A DNA stretch of 20,155 nucleotides from JAJDFU01 sp964595955 (GCA_964595955.1 CAZQSF010000071.1:1-20155), one strand, 5' to 3'; positions 1-8,227 are shown, counted from the stretch's first letter. Notes: generated by a model not told the origin, from the letters alone. Translations and numbers: made by a program.

Positions 1-13
1 AATAACCAAAGCT

Positions 14-56
14 GAGGCGCCTTTCCCCATGCCGGGGGAAGGCGCCTCGCTTTTTT
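14..56 (+). terminator. Rho-independent terminator of a plus-strand gene left of the window
   Basis: A 15-bp stem pairs 14-28 with 34-48 (one T-G wobble) around the loop ATGCC. A run of six T follows at 51-56. The T-run on the plus strand shows that it ends a transcript entering from the left, not recA, which starts downstream. Confidence 0.9.
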
Positions 57-128
57 AGCGCATATGGATACAGCCGGGCGAAACGGAAAAGAATTGCTAG
101 TTTGAGAGGCGATAAACCCTTGAGGTGG

Positions 129-160
129 GTTGCTTTATTCAAACAAATAATTTACTTTTG
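129..160 (+). promoter_or_regulatory. recA promoter, Bacteroidota type
   Basis: A perfect -7 box TACTTTTG (TAnnTTTG consensus) lies at 153-160. A -33 element GTTG lies at 129-132, with a 20-base spacer. Transcription would begin near 167, giving a leader of about 38 bases before the recA ATG at 205. I see no strong Shine-Dalgarno sequence, which is common in this phylum. I see no obvious LexA-type palindrome in the leader. Confidence 0.8.
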
Positions 161-204
161 TAAAACCATTTAACAAATCGTTTTTAACCAGAAAACCACG
201 AGAG

Positions 205-1275
205 ATGTCTCAAGACAGAGAAGCCAAGCTCAAGGCCCTGCAACTCACGGTCGACCGGCTGGAAAAGACCTATGGTAAAGGCACGATCATGCGACTGGGC
301 GACAAGAAAGTCGTCGATATCCCCTCCATTCCGTCCGGTTCCTTGGGCCTGGACATCGCCCTGGGCATCAACGGTTTTCCCCGCGGGCGGGTAGTTGAGA
401 TCTACGGCCCCGAATCGTCGGGAAAGACGACCCTCGCCATCCACGCCATCGCAGAATGCCAGGCGCAGGGCGGCATTGCGGCCTTCATTGATGCAGAGCA
501 CGCTTTTGACCGCACCTACGCGGAAGCGCTGGGGGTGGATACCGCAAACCTGCTCATCTCTCAGCCGGACGACGGCGAGCAAGCGCTCGAGATCACAGAA
601 AACCTGATCCGGTCCGGTGCCATCGACATCATCGTCATCGACTCGGTAGCTGCTCTGGTGCCCCGAAGTGAGATCGAAGGGGAAATGGGGGAATCCAAAA
701 TGGGACTGCAGGCCCGTCTGATGTCGCAAGCCATGCGAAAGCTGACGGCCAATATCGGCCGCACGGGTTGTTGCTGTATTTTCATCAATCAGCTGCGCGA
801 AAAGATCGGCGTCATGTTCGGCAATCCAGAGACCACCACCGGAGGTAATGCGCTCAAGTTTTACTCCTCCATTCGCCTGGACATCCGCCGCTCGGGCTCC
901 GGCCTGAAAGACAAGGACGGCAACGTCATTGGCAATCAGGTGAAAGTCAAAGTGGTGAAGAACAAACTGGCGCCCCCCTTCCGGATCGCTATGTTCGATA
1001 TCATGTACGGTGAAGGCATTTCCAAGATCGGCGAGATCGTCGACCTGGGTGTCGATCACGACATCATTCAAAAAAGCGGAGCCTGGTATAGTTACGGCGA
1101 TGCCAAGATTGCCCAGGGCCGGGAAGCTGCCAAGCAGTTTTTAAAGGACAATCCGGAAGTTGCGCTGGAGATCGAACAGAAGGTGAAAGCCAAGATCCTG
1201 GGCCCGGTAGCGGGTACCGGAAACGGAAAAGCCGGGGCACAAGACGAAGAAAAAGCCAAGGAAAAGGCCGGCTAG
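205..1275 (+). CDS. recA: Recombinase RecA
   Basis: RecA is the ATP-dependent strand-exchange protein that forms filaments on single-stranded DNA in the cytoplasm. It drives homologous recombination and, where LexA is present, SOS induction. The product has 356 residues, a normal length. The short N-terminal helix (about 1-30) leads into the ATPase core, with Walker A GPESSGKT at residues 68-75. The Walker B-like strand IDIIVIDSVAALVPRSE and the L2-region motif FINQLREKIGVMFGNPETT are present. The C-terminal tail is rich in Lys, Glu, Gly and Ala, as is common. The ATG at 205 is the only sensible start and gives the usual N-terminus. The gene is monocistronic, with a promoter at 129-160 and a terminator at 1305-1346. 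Nothing is unusual. Confidence 0.99.
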   Translation: MSQDREAKLKALQLTVDRLEKTYGKGTIMRLGDKKVVDIPSIPSGSLGLDIALGINGFPRGRVVEIYGPESSGKTTLAIHAIAECQAQGGIAAFIDAEHAFDRTYAEALGVDTANLLISQPDDGEQALEITENLIRSGAIDIIVIDSVAALVPRSEIEGEMGESKMGLQARLMSQAMRKLTANIGRTGCCCIFINQLREKIGVMFGNPETTTGGNALKFYSSIRLDIRRSGSGLKDKDGNVIGNQVKVKVVKNKLAPPFRIAMFDIMYGEGISKIGEIVDLGVDHDIIQKSGAWYSYGDAKIAQGREAAKQFLKDNPEVALEIEQKVKAKILGPVAGTGNGKAGAQDEEKAKEKAG

Positions 1276-1304
1276 GCCGCTTTCCCAAGGGCAACCGCTA
1301 ATCT

Positions 1305-1346
1305 ACAGGCCATTTGCTCATCGCAGTAAAGGGCCTGTTTTTTTTT
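1305..1346 (+). terminator. recA terminator
   Basis: The perfect 7-bp stem ACAGGCC/GGCCTGT (1305-1311 with 1332-1338) has a 20-base loop and is followed by a run of nine T ending at 1346. Its position 30 bases after the recA stop fits termination of recA. Only the plus strand carries the T-run, so it does not serve gldD on the other strand. Confidence 0.8.
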
Positions 1347-1430
1347 CGTTCATCAGGCCGGTCTTTCGGCCCTGGGTCTCGCTTTGCAGTGGCGGGTCGC
1401 TGCCTGCTGCACCTGGCCGGGGAAAGGACA

Positions 1431-2036
1431 TCAGGATTCGGGCTCCCAGGTAAAGGTTTCGATCAAGTGCTCCAGGTCTTGCTCCAGGAACTGAACAATG
1501 GGGCGGAGCGAATCGGGGCGGGTCTGGGTATTGAAGTAGAGAGCACCTCGTAAAAAATGCTCCTTTTGATCCGTGACAAAGAATTGGTAAGGCGATGCGG
1601 CCGGGCCGGTGATTCGAAAAAGGAAGCCGTACACCTCCCGGGCGTCGTTTTGAATGGGGATCTCTTCGATGTAGTTGGCGCGTTTGGTGTGCCAGTCGAC
1701 CAGTTCGAAGGCATCGGTGCGCAGTTCTTCGAGGCTCTTGGATCCGCTGAGCGGATAATACGAGCAATGAATGCGCCCGTCGAAGTCGGGGATGTAGATG
1801 TCGAACCAGCAGGGGTGCTCCGAGGCGTCTTCAAAGAATTGGGTGTCTTGTTGAATGCGCGCATAGGTCGGGTACGAAAACGCGAAATCGCAGTAGGCCT
1901 CATCAAAGGTCTGATAGGCTTTTTCCGGGTAACTGACCTTGGGGTAGGCGCGCGGCCTGGGGGTCGGAGCCCGGGATGAGCATTGGCACAGCAAGAGCAG
2001 GGCGACCAGGCCAAAAAGACTTCTGCTGGAGTTCAT
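1431..2036 (-). CDS. gldD: Gliding motility lipoprotein GldD
   Basis: The product has 201 residues and matches GldD, a cell-envelope lipoprotein needed for gliding (and linked to type IX secretion) in Flavobacterium. The exact biochemical role is not known. It has a hydrophobic N-terminal segment (residues 7-16) followed by Cys17 and Cys19; the lipobox is loose, so either Cys could be lipidated. Family-like stretches include the YPEKAYQTFD region near the N-terminus, CWFDIYIPDFDGRIHCSYYP in the middle, and the ALYFNTQTRPDSLRPIV tail. The ATG at 2036 lies only 3 bases after the gldE stop, so the two are surely co-transcribed and probably translationally linked. It is the last gene of mutY-ssb-gldE-gldD. 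I see no clear terminator on the minus strand after it. Confidence 0.93.
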   Translation of the reverse strand: MNSSRSLFGLVALLLLCQCSSRAPTPRPRAYPKVSYPEKAYQTFDEAYCDFAFSYPTYARIQQDTQFFEDASEHPCWFDIYIPDFDGRIHCSYYPLSGSKSLEELRTDAFELVDWHTKRANYIEEIPIQNDAREVYGFLFRITGPAASPYQFFVTDQKEHFLRGALYFNTQTRPDSLRPIVQFLEQDLEHLIETFTWEPES

Positions 2037-2039
2037 GAG

Positions 2040-3458
2040 TTAGCTTTTGTGGAGGGTAAGCAAAATTTGTTGGATTCGTCGTTTGGATACGGATACGACC
2101 TTAAAAACGAAGGGGCCGTAGGTCAGGGTGGTGTCCTTTTTGGGAATTTGCCCGTGCAGTTCGAGCAGCAGGCCTGCCAGGGAGTCGGCATCGCCCTTGG
2201 CCTCATCGAAGGTGTCCATTTCCAGGCCCAGCACTTTGCACACATCGTTGAGCAGGGTCTTTCCCTCAAATAAGAAATTATTGGGATCCAATTGCTTGTA
2301 TTCCACTTCGGGTTCGTCGTCAAACTCGTCCTTGATGTCGCCGATGACTTCCTCCATGATATCTTCCAGGGTGACAATGCCCGCACTCCCTCCGTATTCA
2401 TCTACGACGATGGCCATGTGCAGGTGTTCGCTTTGAAACTCCCGAAGCAGATCGTCGATCTTTTTGGCTTCCGGTACGTAGAGCACGTTGGTGCGGATCA
2501 GGCTTTGCCACTCGAAGGCCGGTTCTTCGTTGAGATGACCGAGTAAGTCCTTAACGTAAAGGATTCCCGTTACGTTGTCAAAATCGTTCTCAAAAACCGG
2601 GATCCGGGAGTAACCGCTTTCGCGGGCGATCTCAAGCAGTTCGGGATAACTGATGCGAAAGTCGATCGCGACCACGTCTACCCGGGAACGCATGATTTGC
2701 TTGACCGATACTTCCCCGAATTTCACGATGCGTTTGAGAATATCGACCTCGTGTTCGGCCTCCGATTGCAGGCTTACGGTGAGGTTGATGGCCTCGTCGA
2801 TGTCTTCCTTGGTGGCAATGGTAGTGGCTTCCGTCCGTCCGGACAGGCGTTTTTCAATGAGATTTGTCCAACGGACCAGAACGTTGCTCAGCGGAGCAAA
2901 CAGCCGCATGAGAAAGAGCAGCGGCCCCGACATGAGGCGCGCCAGGCTGATGTTGTTCAGCTTGGCGTACACCTTGGGCGCTACTTCTCCGAAGAGGACG
3001 AGAAGAAAAGTAACGCCCAATACCGTGATGGTCCAGCGGCTGGCCGCAGCCAACTGGAGCGGTGCAATCTGAAGCCCCAGCCGGCCGACGAAGCGGGAAA
3101 GCGAAACCCCCCAATCCAGGATGACCTGCTCCGACAGGAGCTGGCGGAGCACGAAATCGGAGAGCAGTACGATGGCAATATTTATGAAGTTGTTGCTGAT
3201 TAGTATGGTCGCCAGCAGGCGCCTGGGCTTATCCTTCAGCGACAGAATGCGTTTGCTGCTTTGAATACCGTCTTGCTCCAGGTCGACGAAATCGTTGTGC
3301 GTAAGGGAGAAAAAAGCCACTTCCGAACCGCTGATGAGGGCCGAACAGGCCAGCAGGAGCAGAATGGACAACAGGCCCAGGGTGAGTTCCAAAGCGGGAA
3401 AGGCAGCCAGGAAGATGAAGGTAAATAGGGAAACTAAACTACCCGGTTCGGATTCCAA
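2040..3458 (-). CDS. gldE: GldE, CNNM/CorC-like membrane protein with CBS pair
   Basis: The product has 472 residues. In order: a membrane CNNM/DUF21 domain with about four hydrophobic segments (roughly 8-200, including the signature SALISGSEVAFFSL at 39-52 and LFGEVAPKVYA near 155-165), a CBS-domain pair (about 255-375, containing VVDEYGGSAGIVTLEDIMEEVIGDI) and a C-terminal CorC/HlyC transporter-associated domain (about 385-470). Related proteins take part in Mg2+ or Co2+ handling. GldE is needed for gliding in Flavobacterium and is thought to work with GldD. The start is a TTG at 3458: an in-frame TAA lies 15 bases upstream and no ATG is available before the first membrane segment. The resulting MESEPGS fits the short acidic start of the family. 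It lies between ssb and gldD in one operon. Confidence 0.93.
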   Translation of the reverse strand: MESEPGSLVSLFTFIFLAAFPALELTLGLLSILLLLACSALISGSEVAFFSLTHNDFVDLEQDGIQSSKRILSLKDKPRRLLATILISNNFINIAIVLLSDFVLRQLLSEQVILDWGVSLSRFVGRLGLQIAPLQLAAASRWTITVLGVTFLLVLFGEVAPKVYAKLNNISLARLMSGPLLFLMRLFAPLSNVLVRWTNLIEKRLSGRTEATTIATKEDIDEAINLTVSLQSEAEHEVDILKRIVKFGEVSVKQIMRSRVDVVAIDFRISYPELLEIARESGYSRIPVFENDFDNVTGILYVKDLLGHLNEEPAFEWQSLIRTNVLYVPEAKKIDDLLREFQSEHLHMAIVVDEYGGSAGIVTLEDIMEEVIGDIKDEFDDEPEVEYKQLDPNNFLFEGKTLLNDVCKVLGLEMDTFDEAKGDADSLAGLLLELHGQIPKKDTTLTYGPFVFKVVSVSKRRIQQILLTLHKS

Positions 3459-3487
3459 GGTTGGTCGAGTTGGTTAAACCATACGAG

Positions 3488-3922
3488 CTAGAACGGCAGG
3501 TCGTCCCCGGCCGATTCTTCATCAAATGAAGGCTCATCGGAAGGAGCTTCCGATGGAGTGCTGTAGCTTCCGGAAGCAGAAGCTGAACTGGGCTGGTCGC
3601 GCCGACTCAGAATGCGAATGTAATTGGCAACGACCTCGGTGGTACGGCGCGGATTTCCCTCTTTGTCTTCCCAGGATCGATGGGTCAGCTTGCCATCCAC
3701 ATAGATGGTCATTCCCTTTTTCAGGCTTTGTTCTGCGCGTTCGGCCAGTGCTCTCCAGGCCACTACATCGTGCCACTCCGTGCGATCCTGCCATTGGCCG
3801 CTTTTGTCTTTATAACTTTCATTGGTGGCCATTCGGATGCGGGCTACCGCCGCCCCGCTTTCCAGATGCCTCACTTCGGGATCAGCTCCCAGGTTGCCAA
3901 TAAGAATCACGCGATTAACCAT
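3488..3922 (-). CDS. ssb: Single-stranded DNA-binding protein
   Basis: Ssb coats single-stranded DNA during replication, recombination and repair. The product has 144 residues. The N-terminal OB fold (about 1-110) starts with MVNRVILIGNLGADPEVR and contains the family stretch WHDVVAWRALAE. A flexible Ser/Pro/Glu-rich linker follows, ending in the acidic tip DDLPF that recruits partner repair and replication proteins. The ATG at 3922 gives the canonical N-terminus. It sits 58 bases after mutY and 29 bases before gldE. A weak promoter-like TGATTTTG (7 of 8 matches to TAnnTTTG, minus strand 3958-3951) lies just upstream without a good -33 element. Extra transcription of ssb is therefore possible but unproven. 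Confidence 0.98.
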   Translation of the reverse strand: MVNRVILIGNLGADPEVRHLESGAAVARIRMATNESYKDKSGQWQDRTEWHDVVAWRALAERAEQSLKKGMTIYVDGKLTHRSWEDKEGNPRRTTEVVANYIRILSRRDQPSSASASGSYSTPSEAPSDEPSFDEESAGDDLPF

Positions 3923-3980
3923 GAATGCTTGGTATTGAGCGCAAGAGGCGCAAAATCAGGTCAATTTTAAATATAGCGAA

Positions 3981-5039
3981 TTATCCCGTTAAGTACCAAT
4001 CTAAAACTTTGGGCCATGCAAAGGTGGGAAGTTTTTTCCGATCGATCAGTAAGGCGTCGGAAGGACGGGTTTGGGGCATCCCTTCGAGTTCGAATTCCCA
4101 GAATCGGGCCTGTACAATTTGGTGGGACAGGGTTTGTTGCCGGGGAGGACTGATGGACTGCAATGTGGGCATCTCCTGCCATCCCCAGGCCTTCCACTCG
4201 GGTTGGGCTTTCAATTCGCTCAGGCTGAGTTCGGCATGCGGCCATTCCAGGAGAGGAAATTCGTACAGGTTTTGCCAGATATCTGCCGCCCGGCGTTGCC
4301 GGATAAAGACTTGCTCCTCCAGCCTGAGCACCAGATAGTGAAAATACCGCTTTTTGCGGTCGGGCTTTTTCGACTTGGCCGGCAGCTCGTGAATGCGGTC
4401 TTCCCGAAGAGCCTTGCATTGGGTGCGAAAGGGGCAGGAAGGGCAGTCGGGCGACTTGGGTTTGCACAGGGCGGCGCCGAAATCCATGATGGCCTGATTG
4501 AAGGTGCCGGGCCGGGCCGGGTCGAGCAACTCCTGCGCCAACTTCTGGAATTGTTTTTTGCCCCGGCTGGTGCCCGCAGCCTCATCCACTCCGTAAATTC
4601 TGGCCAAGACCCGCACTACATTCCCGTCTACCACGGCATGGGGCAGGCCATAGGCAAAGGAGGCAATGGCTGCAGCCGAATAAGGCCCTACCCCTTTTAG
4701 CCCGAGCAGGCCCTCATAGGTGTCGGGGAAACGGCCATCCCTCTCGAAAGCGACATGGCGGGCCGTCTCCAGCATGTGGCGAGCTCGCCGGTAGTATCCC
4801 AGGCCTTCCCACAACTTGAAGACCTCATCGTCCGAAGCCTTTGCCAACTCGTGTACACCCGGGAAACGCTTTACAAAACGTTGGTAGTAGGGCAGCCCCT
4901 GAGCTACGCGGGTCTGTTGAAGGATGACCTCGGACAGCCAGATCCGGTAGGGATCCTGCACACCTTTCCAGGGCATGGGTCGATCGTGACCGGCATGCCA
5001 GCCGAACAACTTGCTGCGGAAATCCGGGGCATCAACCAT
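3981..5039 (-). CDS. mutY: A/G-specific adenine glycosylase MutY
   Basis: MutY removes adenine mispaired with 8-oxoguanine. The 352-residue product starts at the ATG at 5039 (MVDAPDF). With this start the catalytic residues fall exactly at E. coli numbers: Glu37 in LSEVILQQT, Asp138 in VVDGNVVR, and the 4Fe-4S cysteines 192, 199, 202 and 208 (C-x6-C-x2-C-x5-C). The helix-hairpin-helix LKGVGPYSAAAIASF lies at about 114-128. The C-terminal NUDIX-like 8-oxoG recognition domain spans about 225-350. An upstream in-frame start near 5084 exists, but it would put a terminator hairpin (5048-5081) inside the coding region, so I reject it. This is the first gene of the mutY-ssb-gldE-gldD cluster. I see no perfect promoter in the 97 bases before it. 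Confidence 0.97.
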   Translation of the reverse strand: MVDAPDFRSKLFGWHAGHDRPMPWKGVQDPYRIWLSEVILQQTRVAQGLPYYQRFVKRFPGVHELAKASDDEVFKLWEGLGYYRRARHMLETARHVAFERDGRFPDTYEGLLGLKGVGPYSAAAIASFAYGLPHAVVDGNVVRVLARIYGVDEAAGTSRGKKQFQKLAQELLDPARPGTFNQAIMDFGAALCKPKSPDCPSCPFRTQCKALREDRIHELPAKSKKPDRKKRYFHYLVLRLEEQVFIRQRRAADIWQNLYEFPLLEWPHAELSLSELKAQPEWKAWGWQEMPTLQSISPPRQQTLSHQIVQARFWEFELEGMPQTRPSDALLIDRKKLPTFAWPKVLDWYLTG

Positions 5040-5047
5040 AGGGGGGT

Positions 5048-5081
5048 AAAAAATAATCCTTGCCCGTGGAACAGGCAAGGA
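5048..5081 (-). terminator. Terminator after the ECF sigma gene
   Basis: Read on the minus strand, the 8-bp stem TCCTTGCC/GGCAAGGA (5081-5074 with 5064-5057) has a 9-base loop and is followed by TTATTTTTT (5056-5048). It lies 56 bases after the ECF sigma stop and 8 bases before the mutY ATG. It therefore separates the two transcription units and helps fix the mutY start. Confidence 0.85.
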
Positions 5082-5136
5082 CAAATGATTTCTCGTCCTG
5101 CGAGACGATTATAGCATAGTGTCCACCGAGCGGGGA

Positions 5137-5685
5137 TCAGGCGTTCAGAGAGGTATAGCGGCGGCGGATCAACTCTTTCAACTCTTTGCGGGCAAAGAAA
5201 ATGCGGCTTTTCACAGTGCCAAGGGGAAGCCCCAAGTGGTCGGCAATCTCTTGATACTTGTACCCTTGATAGTGCATCAAGAAAGGAATCTTCACGCTGT
5301 CGTCCAACTCTTCAACCATGTGGATCAACTCCTTCATCATGATGTTGGATTCTGCTTTGTTCGAAATTACGACACTTCCCGAATTAATGTAATACAAATT
5401 ATCGGTAGAATCCATGATCGTGTTGGCTTTTGTCTTCTTCCGGTAATTGTTAATGAAGATGTTCTTCATAATGGTGAAAAGCCAAGCTTTGAAATTGGTG
5501 CCAGGGCGAAACTTGTCTCGGTTGGTCATGGCCCGGAAGGCCGTTTCCTGAAACAGATCCTTCGCATCCTCTACATTTTTTGTGAGGTTGTAAGCAAAGG
5601 AGTGGAGCAGGGAGTTCATGCTCTCGAAGCGTTCGTTGAACTCGGAGGGAGATAGCTCTAAAGTCTCTTGCTGAACATTTTCCAT
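5137..5685 (-). CDS. RNA polymerase ECF sigma factor (sigma-70 family)
   Basis: The product has 182 residues and the two-domain ECF layout. Region 2 spans about 25-90, with the core-binding motif DAKDLFQETAFRAM and the -10 recognition stretch FKAWLFTIMKNIFINNYRK. Region 4 spans about 118-172, with the helix-turn-helix YQEIADHLGLPLGTVKSRIF. It would direct RNA polymerase to a set of promoters not known here. The linker (about 88-117) is rich in Asn, Ser and Asp. No anti-sigma gene lies beside it. It is a single-gene unit with a perfect housekeeping-type promoter (5711-5741) and its own terminator (5048-5081), so its activity may be set by transcription level or by a regulator elsewhere. The ATG at 5685 lies about 20 bases after the expected transcription start. 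Confidence 0.95.
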   Translation of the reverse strand: MENVQQETLELSPSEFNERFESMNSLLHSFAYNLTKNVEDAKDLFQETAFRAMTNRDKFRPGTNFKAWLFTIMKNIFINNYRKKTKANTIMDSTDNLYYINSGSVVISNKAESNIMMKELIHMVEELDDSVKIPFLMHYQGYKYQEIADHLGLPLGTVKSRIFFARKELKELIRRRYTSLNA

Positions 5686-5710
5686 GGTCTTCTTTTTCGT
5701 GTTGTTAAAT

Positions 5711-5741
5711 CAAATGTAGGCAAAAGTTCAACAAAAGACAA
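5711..5741 (-). promoter_or_regulatory. Promoter of the ECF sigma gene
   Basis: On the minus strand the perfect -7 box TACATTTG occupies 5718-5711. A -33 TTG sits at 5741-5739, with a 20-base spacer. The expected start near 5704 leaves about 20 bases of leader before the ATG at 5685. The surrounding 5740-5880 is clearly more AT-rich than the neighbouring genes. Confidence 0.8.
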
Positions 5742-5954
5742 CTCTTTGCCCCCTTGCAGATCGTTCAGAAGCCCTGCTTTAGGAAGCTAGTTTACATTTC
5801 ATAATTTTTATCCCTGTAAATCAGTAGTTTATACAAAATGTTAATGAAATCTTAAAGTACTTTTCTTTCAGTAATTTTTGAAAGAAGGCGGATTTTGTTC
5901 AGGTTTGCCCGGGGTAAAAGCCGATATACTTAAACAAAACAGCTCCATCGCCAA

Positions 5955-7043
5955 CTATTTCTGGGCTCTGCTCACCAGAAAGACAGCTACGCCGGCAAAG
6001 ACCAGGTTGGGCAACCAAATGCCCAGCACGACCGACAGGGACTGCCCGGATGCAAATACAATGGAGAAGCGGGAAAGAAAGATGTAGATGGCCCCCAGCC
6101 CAATACCCAGGGCCAGGTGCAGCCCCATGCCCCCGCGTACTTTTCGCGAGGCGATCGACATGCCGATGATCGTGAGGATGATGATGGTAAAGGCTTCTGC
6201 TGTTCGGCGATGGAACTCGATCTCGTAGTTTTTGGTGTTGCCCACTCCACGGGCTCGCTTGTCCCGGATAAGGCGGCGAAGCTCGTAAGTCGGCATAGTG
6301 GTTTGCTGTTCCTGTTCCTCCAGAAAATCTGCCGGGCTGAGGTTGAGAGTCGTGTCCTTGGTCTTGTTCAGCCCAATGACCATCCGTTCGTCCAACCCGT
6401 CGAACCAGCGCTCTTCGTAGCTGTGCAGGCGCCATTTTTCCTCGGCATTCAGGTATTCCGCCCGGCGGGCCTCCAGCAGATACACCAGCTGGTTGTCCTC
6501 AAACCGCTCAATCCGGAATTTGTTGGCCGTGGAATCGCGGACGCGAAAACTCTGGAGGAAGACCTTGTTGCCGGGCGACAAGAACATATGGACATCCCGG
6601 GTACTGGTCACTTTTTTTTCCTGGTAAAAGTAGGTGTAGGTCAGATCGAGTCGAATGGCATTAGCCAGGGGAATGAAATAGTGGTTGCCCATCAGGAGCA
6701 TGGCGGCCAAAAGCGCCGACACCATGAGGTAGGGGCGCATGAGACGCCGAAAACTCACGCCTGCATTGAGAATGGAAATGATCTCCGAGTTGTAGGCCAT
6801 GCGGGAGGTGAAGAAGATCACGGCGATGAGGGTGAAAAGCGGCCAAAGCAAGCCGGACATCCAGAGAATGAAAGTGGGGTAGTAGCCGAGCACCACGTCT
6901 CGAAAGGAGATCCCTTCCTCGATGATGTCCTCCACCTTCTCGCTGAAATCGATCACCATGGAGATCAGGGAAAAGATTAGCACTGTGAAAAAGAAGGTGC
7001 TCAGGAACTTCCGAAATATGTAGCGATCGAGTATGCTTAGCAT
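5955..7043 (-). CDS. LptF/LptG-family lipopolysaccharide export permease
   Basis: The product has 362 residues from the ATG at 7043 (MLSILDRYIFRKFL). A TTG six bases upstream is less likely. It has the YjgP/YjgQ family layout: three N-terminal membrane helices (about 10-35, 50-80, 95-120), a periplasmic jellyroll-type domain (about 125-275) and three C-terminal helices (about 280-300, 308-330, 335-360). LptF and LptG form the membrane part of the ABC machine that pulls lipopolysaccharide out of the inner membrane. Only one such gene is present, so the sequence alone does not say whether it is the LptF or LptG partner. It begins 28 bases after the tgt stop and probably shares its transcript. 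No convincing T-tract terminator follows; a weak 6-bp hairpin lies at 5865-5884. Confidence 0.94.
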   Translation of the reverse strand: MLSILDRYIFRKFLSTFFFTVLIFSLISMVIDFSEKVEDIIEEGISFRDVVLGYYPTFILWMSGLLWPLFTLIAVIFFTSRMAYNSEIISILNAGVSFRRLMRPYLMVSALLAAMLLMGNHYFIPLANAIRLDLTYTYFYQEKKVTSTRDVHMFLSPGNKVFLQSFRVRDSTANKFRIERFEDNQLVYLLEARRAEYLNAEEKWRLHSYEERWFDGLDERMVIGLNKTKDTTLNLSPADFLEEQEQQTTMPTYELRRLIRDKRARGVGNTKNYEIEFHRRTAEAFTIIILTIIGMSIASRKVRGGMGLHLALGIGLGAIYIFLSRFSIVFASGQSLSVVLGIWLPNLVFAGVAVFLVSRAQK

Positions 7044-7071
7044 AGGCAAAGGACGCAGGGGGTCTAATGAT

Positions 7072-8205
7072 CTACAGTCTTCGTTCCAGCTTGGGGGTCA
7101 GCTCCGCTTTCCAGGCCGAAAACGTATCGGCGAGTATGTGTTCTCTGGCCGTGCGAACCAGCCAAAGGTAGAAACTCAGGTTGTGCACGCTGGCAATCAT
7201 GGGGCCCAGGTACTCCTTGGTGTGGAACAGATGCCTGAGATAGGCGCGCGAGTGCTCACGGCTCAGGCGGGATGCACCGGCGGCATCTACGGGCGAAAAG
7301 TCGGACTCCCATTTTTTGTTTTTGATGTTGAGGATGCCTTCCGCCGTGTAGAGCAGGCCGTGCCGGGCATTTCGGGTGGGCAACACGCAGTCGAACATGT
7401 CTACCCCCCGGGCGATGCATTCCAGCAGGTTGGCAGGTGTGCCCACCCCCATGAGGTAACGGGGTTTGTCGGCCGGAAGTATCTCACAAACGAGCTCCGT
7501 GGTGGCATACATATCGGGCGCCGGTTCGCCCACGCTCAACCCGCCTATGGCGTTGCCCGCCCGGTCTTTCCCGGCAATGTACTCGGCCGAGGCGATCCGT
7601 AGGTCCCGGTAAGTGCTGCCCTGTACGATGGGAAACAGGGTTTGGCTATATCCATACGGGGCGTCGGTCGCATCGAAATGGGCACAGCAGCGGTCCAGCC
7701 AGCGATGCGTGAGCTCCATGGAAGTTCGCGCATAGTCGTAATCGCAGGGGTAGGGCGGGCATTCGTCGAAAGCCATGAGGATGTCGGCGCCGATCTGCCG
7801 CTGGATATCCATCACACCCTCCGGGCTGAAGACGTGGCTGGAGCCGTCTATATGCGATTGAAAGGTTACGCCCGCTTCGTCGATTTTCCGGCGGTGGCTG
7901 AGGGAGTACACCTGATAGCCGCCGCTGTCGGTAAGCAGAGGTTTGTGCCATTGGCTGAAGCGGTGTAAGCCGCCGGCCTGTTGCAGGATACCGGTGCCGG
8001 GCCGCAGGTACAGGTGATAGGTATTGCCCAGAATGATCTGAGCGCCGATCTCTTCTTCCAGTTCGTGTTGGTGAACGGCTTTGACGGTACCCAGGGTGCC
8101 TACCGGCATGAAGATGGGGGTCTCGATAAGACCGTGGGCCGTCCGGATCTGACCGGCACGAGCCTTTCCGCCTTCCTCCTTGTGTTGGAGCGCAAACGAG
8201 AACAA
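7072..8205 (-). CDS. tgt: Queuine/preQ1 tRNA-guanine transglycosylase
   Basis: Tgt swaps guanine 34 of GUN-anticodon tRNAs for preQ1 on the route to queuosine. Catalytic landmarks are present: LLTDSGGYQVYSL with the general Asp, FDECPPYP, the GGLSVGEP substrate loop and GVDMFDCVLPTRNARHG with the nucleophilic Asp. I choose the TTG at 8205, giving 377 residues beginning MFSFALQHKEEGG. This lines up with the usual short Tgt N-terminus and lies about 16 bases after the start predicted from the promoter at 8228-8257. A longer TTG frame from 8241 would begin upstream of that promoter's -7 box. The C-x-C-x2-C zinc motif of most bacterial Tgt proteins is absent: the region around 7261-7278 reads GASRLS, although the later zinc His in SVHNLSFY is kept. 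Confidence 0.96.
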   Translation of the reverse strand: MFSFALQHKEEGGKARAGQIRTAHGLIETPIFMPVGTLGTVKAVHQHELEEEIGAQIILGNTYHLYLRPGTGILQQAGGLHRFSQWHKPLLTDSGGYQVYSLSHRRKIDEAGVTFQSHIDGSSHVFSPEGVMDIQRQIGADILMAFDECPPYPCDYDYARTSMELTHRWLDRCCAHFDATDAPYGYSQTLFPIVQGSTYRDLRIASAEYIAGKDRAGNAIGGLSVGEPAPDMYATTELVCEILPADKPRYLMGVGTPANLLECIARGVDMFDCVLPTRNARHGLLYTAEGILNIKNKKWESDFSPVDAAGASRLSREHSRAYLRHLFHTKEYLGPMIASVHNLSFYLWLVRTAREHILADTFSAWKAELTPKLERRL

Positions 8206-8227
8206 GCTGTTGGTTTTGTTGAGCAGG

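Noticed and set aside
184..1071. 295-codon open frame on the minus strand opposite recA
   Set aside because: It is a shadow of recA. The predicted protein is rich in Asp, Gln, His and Phe with no domain, and its 3-prime end runs into the recA leader.
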